This document shows positions 7,065-12,084 of a DNA stretch of 12,084 nucleotides, piece by piece. Source of the DNA: an uncultured Porphyromonas sp. Its GTDB lineage: Bacteria > Bacteroidota > Bacteroidia > Bacteroidales > Porphyromonadaceae. Position 1 is the first letter of the stretch; the number at the start of each line of letters is the position of its first letter. Location of the stretch: positions 1 to 12,084 of the forward strand of contig CAMFNC010000186.1 in NCBI GenBank assembly GCA_945965245.1. Reading direction: 5' to 3'. Made by a program: the position numbers and the translations under genes. Under the pieces are notes generated by a model that had not been told where the DNA came from, ran no database searches, and saw only the letters and a list, made by a program, of their open reading frames with translations.

Positions 7065-9551
7065 TCAAATGGGGTCCACATCGGGCAGGATGCGCACACG
7101 GCGGTAAGCCGGCATGTGCTCCATCAAAGTATCCAAGGCCATCTGATACGCCATCCTCTCCTGTCGATAATCCTGAGCCGGTTGCCGTTTGAGCACAATC
7201 TGACGAATGTACTGCATCTCCTGACGTGCCACCGAGGGTTTCTGCGGAGCACTGACAGCCTTGGCTGAAAGATGCTGTGTAAGCAATCGGCTGAAGTCTG
7301 CAGCACAATGCTCTACCAACTCTTCATCGAAAGCTCGCAACTCGATAACAGTCATGCGCACAAAGGGTGGAAATTGGCACAGCTCACGCTCTTGCAATTG
7401 CCCAAGGATGAACTGCCCATAATGCCCCGACTGAAGCAAAGCGATAAACGGATTATCAGATTCGTATGTCTGCACCAGCATACGGGCATCAGGCGTTCCG
7501 CTTTCCGACACGCGGAGTATCAGTTGATCCAACAGTTGGTAGGCTCTTTCATAACTTCGGAAATCGGGATAAGCCAAAATAACGTCCAATCGAATTACCC
7601 CGATGAGCGAAACATTATCCCAGATGGGTTGCCCTTTGATAAGCTGCGTACCCACCACGATATCCACTTCGGCACGGTCTATCTGCTCCTGCATCTCACG
7701 GCGCTGTTTCACACTGAGCATCACATCACTATCCAAACGCAAAACACGAGCCTCTGGGAATAGTCGGCGCACTTCTTCTTCCACGCGTTCGGAACCGTAC
7801 CCCACACTCATCAGCACCTCCTCCCCGGATCGTGCCGGAACGGCATGGCAAGTGGGACAACTATACGGCATCGGGATATTGTATCCGCAATAATGGCAGA
7901 TCATGCGCTGTGTATGTCTATGGTAGGTCAGACTAACATCGCAGTTCGGGCACTGTATTTTGCCTCCGCAAGCCTTACAAATCAGATAAGGGGCGTATCC
8001 TCTCCGATTTTGGAGCAACATCACACGCCTACCTTGGGATAACGTTTCCCGAATGGCATCATATAGCTGCGGTGAAATCACAGCCACTTCTCGCCCCACT
8101 TTTTTAAGGTCCACCACTTGAATAGGAATGCGCTCGGATGGGGATGTTCTCTCTATCTGTCGCAAATCCAGTAGATGATACTTACCACGCTTCACGTTAA
8201 ACAGCGTTTCGGCCGATGGCGTTTCGGAGGTTAGGCACACCGAAAGTTGCCGTTGGGCACCCATCCAGATAGCCACATCGCGACTGTGGCATCGTGGAGC
8301 AGCATTGCGTTGCTTAAGTGCAAATTCATGTTCCTCATCCACAATCACCAAACCCAGATTGCGCATCGGCAAAAAGAGCGCACTCCGCTGCCCCATTATC
8401 ACACGTGGTTCTTGACTATGAGCCAGCCGAAGAAAGATTTCCACCCGGCGTGCATCACTTTGGGTGCTGTCATAGATCCACAGCCGATTACTCACAGCGG
8501 CCGACAGACGTGACGTGAAGCAACCTCTCGTCTGCACTTCACCTGCCAGAGGTGTAATCAACAAGACCTGACGCCCCTGCGCCAACGTATCGCGGCACAG
8601 ACGAATTAGGGCGTCTTCCTTGACTTGATGCTTGCGCGTATAGAGAAAAGAGACTCCGGAAGATAATTGCAATGGCGGCAAACCGTCGGGATGACTGGAT
8701 TCGAAGCCTGACGAAGCAGGAGCTGTCAGCCTGCTGACCTCGTGTTCCATGGTGCAGAAGATGCCACGCCTGCAAAGTTCTCGCACCAGACGACCGCGCG
8801 TATCGCTGCCTGCAATCACATCAGACAGCCGTCGCTCGGTATGATAATCCTCATGCTCACGTTCCAATCGCTCCAGCCATTCATATAGGAATGCTTGTTG
8901 CTTCTTGGCTCTATTCAATGCTTCCGCCGCCTGCTCCAACGTCTCGTCTGTACGATAGTTTTCAGAGAGGGCAAGATAAGTTTCCGTTTTGGGCTTATAT
9001 TTCCGAACCAATGTTTCTTCTTGTGTCAAAGCACCGATTTCTACCAGCCGGGTAAATGTCTTTACTGCCGGCTGTCCCAATAGCCGCCGGAGCGTGGCCA
9101 TAGGAGCTGTGGCTCGAGGCAGCATGGCCAGCAAATCCAGTAATCGCTGCTCCACCTCTGTTAATGGAGCGGCGGACACAAAATTTTCGTTCAAACGGAC
9201 AGAGGTAGCACTGGCAGGCAATAGAGCTGCTGGCAGAGCCATACGCAGTACATCCCCTGGAGTACAGAGATAATAGTGTGCCAGCCATTCCCAGAGCTGT
9301 AAGTCTGCCGGGGTAAGCAGAGGCAAATCGTCCGGCACATCAATAATCGGTTTGATTTTCTTGGCTTGGCGAACCACCTCGGGGGGTAATTCCTCATCTA
9401 TCGCACTCACCACACCCGTATAAAACCGCTTCGTGCCCAGTGAAACCACCACACGATGCCCCACGCACAGCCTGCCTTGCCACTCCGGAGGGATGCTATA
9501 ATGATAGACACCCTCTATTTTGAGAGGTAAGATAACCTGTGCGTAACGCAT
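7065..9551 (-). CDS. priA: PriA (primosomal protein N'), apparently helicase-dead
   Basis: This 828-residue protein spans the whole PriA family, from MRYAQVILPLKIEG...YHYSIP to the terminal RILPDVDPI. PriA recognises stalled forks and D-loops and reloads the replicative helicase. Intact parts: the N-terminal 3'-DNA-binding domain (about 1-105), the DEEH Walker B box (405-408), FLPMRNLGLVIV before it, QNRRGYAP, and eight zinc-binding cysteines (525, 528, 534, 537, 552, 555, 565, 568). ATPase motifs are degraded: where the family reads HGVTxSGKTE this reads YTRKHQVKED (304-313), keeping only the Lys; LLPEIALT reads ITPLAGEV; GSATPS reads LTSETPS (440-446); QVAGRAGR reads QLILRVSE (676-683). The frame is open throughout and the length is normal, so this is not a sequencing frameshift. 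It starts 13 nt after nfnB and is followed 56 nt later by the DUF2156 gene. Identity as priA is firm; loss of ATP hydrolysis is inferred. Confidence 0.92.
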   Translation of the reverse strand: MRYAQVILPLKIEGVYHYSIPPEWQGRLCVGHRVVVSLGTKRFYTGVVSAIDEELPPEVVRQAKKIKPIIDVPDDLPLLTPADLQLWEWLAHYYLCTPGDVLRMALPAALLPASATSVRLNENFVSAAPLTEVEQRLLDLLAMLPRATAPMATLRRLLGQPAVKTFTRLVEIGALTQEETLVRKYKPKTETYLALSENYRTDETLEQAAEALNRAKKQQAFLYEWLERLEREHEDYHTERRLSDVIAGSDTRGRLVRELCRRGIFCTMEHEVSRLTAPASSGFESSHPDGLPPLQLSSGVSFLYTRKHQVKEDALIRLCRDTLAQGRQVLLITPLAGEVQTRGCFTSRLSAAVSNRLWIYDSTQSDARRVEIFLRLAHSQEPRVIMGQRSALFLPMRNLGLVIVDEEHEFALKQRNAAPRCHSRDVAIWMGAQRQLSVCLTSETPSAETLFNVKRGKYHLLDLRQIERTSPSERIPIQVVDLKKVGREVAVISPQLYDAIRETLSQGRRVMLLQNRRGYAPYLICKACGGKIQCPNCDVSLTYHRHTQRMICHYCGYNIPMPYSCPTCHAVPARSGEEVLMSVGYGSERVEEEVRRLFPEARVLRLDSDVMLSVKQRREMQEQIDRAEVDIVVGTQLIKGQPIWDNVSLIGVIRLDVILAYPDFRSYERAYQLLDQLILRVSESGTPDARMLVQTYESDNPFIALLQSGHYGQFILGQLQERELCQFPPFVRMTVIELRAFDEELVEHCAADFSRLLTQHLSAKAVSAPQKPSVARQEMQYIRQIVLKRQPAQDYRQERMAYQMALDTLMEHMPAYRRVRILPDVDPI

Positions 9552-9564
9552 GACAAAGATTATT

Positions 9565-11049
9565 TTATTGAGTTTTTTCGCTCAGATACCTATGAATGGC
9601 GGCAGCACCCGTTCGGCCATCGCCCATGGCCAGAATAACCGTGGCACCGCCACGCACAATGTCGCCTCCGGCAAAAAGGTCGGGCAGCGAAGATTGATTG
9701 TCGGCATTTACCACAATAGTACCTCTATCCGACACCTCCAATCCCTCGATACTGCGGGGAATGAGCGGATTGGGCGATACACCGATGCTGACCACAGCTT
9801 CGTCAATGGGAATGGTTTCTATGGCACCCACTATCTCCACAGGTCGGCGTCTGCCACCGGCATCCGGTTCGCCCAACTCCATCTTTTGCAGGCGGACGGC
9901 GGTCAGACGACCACGCTCATCGCCTATATATTCTATGGGGTTATGCAGCGTCATAAACTCCACCCCTTCTTCTTTAGCATGCTTAATTTCTTCGATGCGG
10001 GCAGGCATCTCGGCTTCGGTACGCCGATAGATAATAATGGCTCTTTCGGCACCAAGTCGTTTGGCGGTGCGCACCGAGTCCATGGCAGTATTGCCACCGC
10101 CCACCACAGCCACAGTGCGACCACGCAATACAGGAGTATCGCTATCGGGGTCGGCAGCCTCCATCAGATTGACACGGGTCAGATATTCGTTGGACGACAG
10201 CACTCCGGCAAGGTTCTCGCCTGGTATATCCATAAACCGGGGCAGACCGGCACCGCTGCCCACAAACAGGGCACGGTAGCCCAGGTCATGACGCAATTCG
10301 TCATACGTAATGGTTCTGCCCACAATAGTATTGGTTTCAAATATCACACCAAGGTCTGTAAGCTTTTGAATTTCAGCATCCACCACCTCATTCGGCAAAC
10401 GATATTCGGGGATACCGTATTTAAGCACACCGCCGATTTCATGCAAGGCCTCGAAAACAGTGACTTCATAGCCCCATTTGGCCAAATCGTGTGCACAACT
10501 CAAGCCGGCAGGACCACTGCCCACCACAGCCACCTTGATACCGTTTGGCGTGGGGCGTGACATCGGTTCTGCTTCCTCCGGGTGTGTGCGCTCATAGTCG
10601 GCGGCAAATCGCTCCAGATAACCTATGGCCACCGACTCTTTTTTCATGCTCACGTGGTAGATGCAGCGGCTCTCGCATTGCTTTTCCTGCGGACATACAC
10701 GCCCACAAACCGCCGGCAGCGAACTGGTTTCGCGTAGCGTTCGGGCAGCCTGCATGACTTGACCGGCCTCTATATATTTGATAAAAGTAGGAATATGAAT
10801 GCCCACTGGGCAACCTTCCATACACGTAGGTTTGGCACAGTCCAGACAACGATGCGACTCGCGCAGGGCTTGCTCGGCAGTAAGACCTTGATTTACTTCC
10901 TCATATAATTTAGTGGTACGGTAAGCGGAGTCCAGCTCCGGCATCTTCACGCGCTCAATGGCCATGCGCTCTTGAGGTTTCAGAGTATTGCGCAGTTCCG
11001 TGCGCCACGCCTCCGAGTGGCGGCTTTTTATCAATTCTTCTATTGTCAT
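9565..11049 (-). CDS. nfnB: NfnB-type large subunit of NADH-dependent ferredoxin:NADP+ oxidoreductase (GltD-like)
   Basis: A 494-residue flavoprotein of the glutamate synthase small-subunit family. The N-terminal ferredoxin-like part has two cysteine clusters for [4Fe-4S] centres: C68-x2-C71-x4-C76-x3-C80 (RCLDCAKPTCMEGCP) and C115, C119, C125, C129 (CGRVCPQEKQCESRC). An FAD-binding GSGPAG follows at 177-182, a second Rossmann motif VGGGNTAMD at about 316-324 for NADPH, and the FAD-closing FAGGDIVRGGAT near the C-terminus. Pairing with the nfnA-like gene just upstream, rather than with a gltB large subunit, argues for NfnAB and against glutamate synthase. In characterised relatives the complex couples NADPH, NAD+ and ferredoxin by flavin-based electron bifurcation. 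A sulfide dehydrogenase (SudA) is the main alternative. It starts 14 nt after nfnA with a strong Shine-Dalgarno and ends 13 nt before priA. Confidence 0.9.
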   Translation of the reverse strand: MTIEELIKSRHSEAWRTELRNTLKPQERMAIERVKMPELDSAYRTTKLYEEVNQGLTAEQALRESHRCLDCAKPTCMEGCPVGIHIPTFIKYIEAGQVMQAARTLRETSSLPAVCGRVCPQEKQCESRCIYHVSMKKESVAIGYLERFAADYERTHPEEAEPMSRPTPNGIKVAVVGSGPAGLSCAHDLAKWGYEVTVFEALHEIGGVLKYGIPEYRLPNEVVDAEIQKLTDLGVIFETNTIVGRTITYDELRHDLGYRALFVGSGAGLPRFMDIPGENLAGVLSSNEYLTRVNLMEAADPDSDTPVLRGRTVAVVGGGNTAMDSVRTAKRLGAERAIIIYRRTEAEMPARIEEIKHAKEEGVEFMTLHNPIEYIGDERGRLTAVRLQKMELGEPDAGGRRRPVEIVGAIETIPIDEAVVSIGVSPNPLIPRSIEGLEVSDRGTIVVNADNQSSLPDLFAGGDIVRGGATVILAMGDGRTGAAAIHRYLSEKTQ

Positions 11050-11058
11050 ATCCGCAGT

Positions 11059-11065
11059 CCTCCTT
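11059..11065 (-). promoter_or_regulatory. Strong Shine-Dalgarno of nfnB, embedded in the nfnA stop
   Basis: Read on the minus strand, AAGGAGG lies 9 nt before the nfnB ATG (11047-11049), and its two A residues belong to the nfnA stop TAA. It fits the anti-Shine-Dalgarno fully and fixes the nfnB start. The other genes in this window have no comparable site. Confidence 0.7.
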
Positions 11066-11855
11066 ATTCCAATTCTTTATACGCACCCAATCGGGACATC
11101 ATTTCGGCAAAGTCCACCTGATGGGCATCAAACTCCGGCCCATCCACACACACAAAACGCGTTTTGCCACCCACCGTCACACGGCAGGCTCCACACATGC
11201 CCGTGCCATCCACCATAATGGTATTAAGCGATGCTATGGTAGGGATATTATATTTACGTGTCAGTTCTGCCACGAATTTCATCATAACGGCAGGACCGAT
11301 GGTCACACACTCATTCACCGGCTCACGCAGGATTACGCTCTCTACGCCATCGGTAACCAAACCTTTGCGTCCATAAGAGCCATCGTCGGTCATGATAATC
11401 ACTTCGTCCGACATAGCTCTCATCTGTTCTTCGAGGATGATAAGTTCTTTGGTTCGGGCTGCCAGCACCACGATGACCCGATTTCCGGCATGATGAAAGC
11501 CCTCCACGATGGGCAATAGCGGAGCCACGCCCACGCCACCGCCTGCACAAAGCACAGTACCCACCTTCTTGATATCAGTTTGCTGACCCAAAGGCCCCAC
11601 CACATCGGTAATGCTTTCACCGGCCTCCAGTGCACATAATTTTTTGGACGAACGACCCACCGCCTGAACCACCAGCGTGATAGTACCGGCCATCGGATCG
11701 GATTGTGCTATAGTTAATGGTATTCGTTCGCCTTTTTCGCCCACTCTAACAATAACGAAATGACCCGGACGGCGGGCTTTGGCGATTCGAGGAGCTTCCA
11801 CAACGAACTTGAATACACGTTCGGAAAAGGCCTCCTTCTCGATGATTTTGTACAT
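11064..11855 (-). CDS. nfnA: NfnA-type small subunit, FAD/NAD-binding with [2Fe-2S] centre
   Basis: A 263-residue protein of the ferredoxin-NADP reductase/dihydroorotate dehydrogenase electron-transfer family. FAD binding is marked by RIPLTIA (44-50); NAD binding by CAGGGVGVAPLLPIV (103-117). The [2Fe-2S] site is in VDGTGMCGACRV and FVCVDGPEFD: Cys221, Cys224, Cys236 plus Asp216. This Asp plus three Cys arrangement is the one described for NfnA proteins, and the spacing matches. In the complex this subunit oxidises or reduces NAD(H) and passes electrons to the large subunit. The start ATG 11853-11855 begins MYKIIEKEAFSERVFKF, the usual family start. It is the first gene of the minus-strand run, with a promoter at 11912-11942. 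Family members are also annotated as sulfide dehydrogenase beta subunit, so the exact reaction is inferred from the pairing with nfnB. Confidence 0.9.
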   Translation of the reverse strand: MYKIIEKEAFSERVFKFVVEAPRIAKARRPGHFVIVRVGEKGERIPLTIAQSDPMAGTITLVVQAVGRSSKKLCALEAGESITDVVGPLGQQTDIKKVGTVLCAGGGVGVAPLLPIVEGFHHAGNRVIVVLAARTKELIILEEQMRAMSDEVIIMTDDGSYGRKGLVTDGVESVILREPVNECVTIGPAVMMKFVAELTRKYNIPTIASLNTIMVDGTGMCGACRVTVGGKTRFVCVDGPEFDAHQVDFAEMMSRLGAYKELE

Positions 11856-11858
11856 GGT

Positions 11859-11879
11859 TAAATATCCGTTTACGGTTTA
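11859..11879 (-). promoter_or_regulatory. Imperfect inverted repeat just upstream of the nfnA start
   Basis: On the minus strand TAAA-CCGT-AA-ACGG-(ATA)-TTTA can fold with a 2-nt loop and a 3-nt bulge, ending 3 nt before the nfnA ATG. It covers the ribosome-binding region and could act as an RNA hairpin or an operator. A 2-nt loop is too tight for a good hairpin, so a DNA site is the more likely of the two if it means anything. Confidence 0.25.
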
Positions 11880-11911
11880 TTACAAGCAATTCAAAGTCCT
11901 GATGCTCTGCA

Positions 11912-11942
11912 CAAATTTACATTTTTTATACCACTGCACAAA
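11912..11942 (-). promoter_or_regulatory. Bacteroidales-type promoter for the nfnA-nfnB-priA run
   Basis: On the minus strand TTTG (11939-11942) is followed by a 19-nt spacer and TAAATTTG (11912-11919). These match the Bacteroidales -33 TTTG and -7 TAnnTTTG elements at the expected distance. Transcription would begin at about 11905, giving a leader of about 50 nt before nfnA. No comparable promoter is seen in the short gaps downstream, so this one may serve all five minus-strand genes. Confidence 0.7.
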
Positions 11943-12024
11943 AACTCCGATTTCGTCACGTTTCAGACATTGACCTCATGAGCATAAACCGTCACATACA
12001 ACCGATTAAAAGAGATGGTGACAG

Positions 12025-12041
12025 CAGCACGAATAGTGCTG
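12025..12041. repeat. Perfect inverted repeat CAGCAC-GAATA-GTGCTG
   Basis: A 6-bp GC-rich perfect stem with a 5-nt loop, followed on the plus strand by AAATTTT. It looks like a weak terminator, but no plus-strand gene ends near it inside the window, and the minus-strand reading lacks a T-run. It could also be an operator for a gene starting beyond the right edge. Confidence 0.35.
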
Positions 12042-12045
12042 AAAT

Positions 12046-12082
12046 TTTATGCATAAATCAATTTCATTTTATATATAAAATG
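12046..12082. repeat. Two perfect AT-rich palindromes at the right edge
   Basis: TTTATGCATAAA (12046-12057) and CATTTTATATATAAAATG (12065-12082) are both perfect palindromes separated by 7 nt. They lie in the gene-free stretch upstream of nfnA. Such sites may bind dimeric regulators, but AT-rich DNA produces them by chance more easily than mixed sequence does. The rest of 11943-12084 shows no open frame of note. Confidence 0.35.
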
Positions 12083-12084
12083 CG

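Noticed and set aside
7065..9551. Loss of PriA motifs explained by a frameshift or a pseudogene
   Set aside because: The frame is open for 828 codons, family landmarks occur on both sides of every altered motif in the same frame, and the zinc cysteines are all kept.
9550..10560. 336-residue plus-strand open frame
   Set aside because: It is antisense to nfnB, rich in His, Gly and Thr as expected from a shadow frame, and shows no domain, whereas the minus frame has all flavin and Fe-S motifs.
9565..11049. Glutamate synthase small subunit (gltD)
   Set aside because: The fold is the same, but no gltB large subunit is present and the partner gene is nfnA-like with an Asp/Cys3 [2Fe-2S] site, so NfnB is the better call.
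12025..12048. Rho-independent terminator
   Set aside because: The stem is only 6 bp, the T-run is four bases after three A residues, and no plus-strand gene ends nearby, so it is kept only as an inverted repeat.
1..12084. CRISPR array, tRNA, rRNA, insertion sequence or attachment site
   Set aside because: No regularly spaced repeats, tRNA-like cloverleaf, transposase frame or flanking direct repeats were seen by eye on either strand.

Overview
The window looks like chromosomal DNA from a member of the Bacteroidales (Bacteroides/Parabacteroides/Tannerella/Porphyromonas relatives). The evidence is two promoters with the TAnnTTTG -7 element, mostly absent Shine-Dalgarno sequences, an SPII lipoprotein, a remnant of a C10 (streptopain-type) protease, and housekeeping proteins that resemble Bacteroidales versions. 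I cannot name the genus. The right 10.7 kb has moderate GC; the left 1.3 kb is clearly AT-richer.

Left edge (1-1335, minus strand): the beginning of a lipoprotein gene runs off the left end. Just upstream of it lies a C10 cysteine peptidase gene broken by several frameshifts and stops. Its catalytic Cys and His motifs can still be read when the three minus frames are pieced together. The signal-peptide end of that gene is missing.

Plus-strand pair (1360-5221): a Bacteroidales-type promoter precedes an exported TPR-repeat protein. Ten bases later comes a large AddB-like PD-(D/E)XK nuclease with a complete RecB-family nuclease core and four candidate Fe-S cysteines.

Minus-strand run (11942 back to 5232): one good promoter precedes nfnA-nfnB (a predicted electron-bifurcating ferredoxin:NADP+ oxidoreductase), then priA, then a soluble DUF2156/FemX-like acyltransferase, then an Eis-like GNAT acetyltransferase. 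The gaps are 14, 13 and 56 nt, followed by a 17-nt overlap, so the five genes may form one operon. It meets the plus-strand pair tail to tail with only 10 nt between stop codons.

The most striking observation is that the PriA homologue appears to be a pseudohelicase. It keeps the DEEH box, all eight zinc-binding cysteines and the family ends, but its Walker A, Ia, III and VI motifs are degraded inside an intact reading frame. The AddB-like protein also lacks a Walker A motif. The window therefore holds two DNA repair/restart proteins with helicase folds but apparently no working ATPase site.
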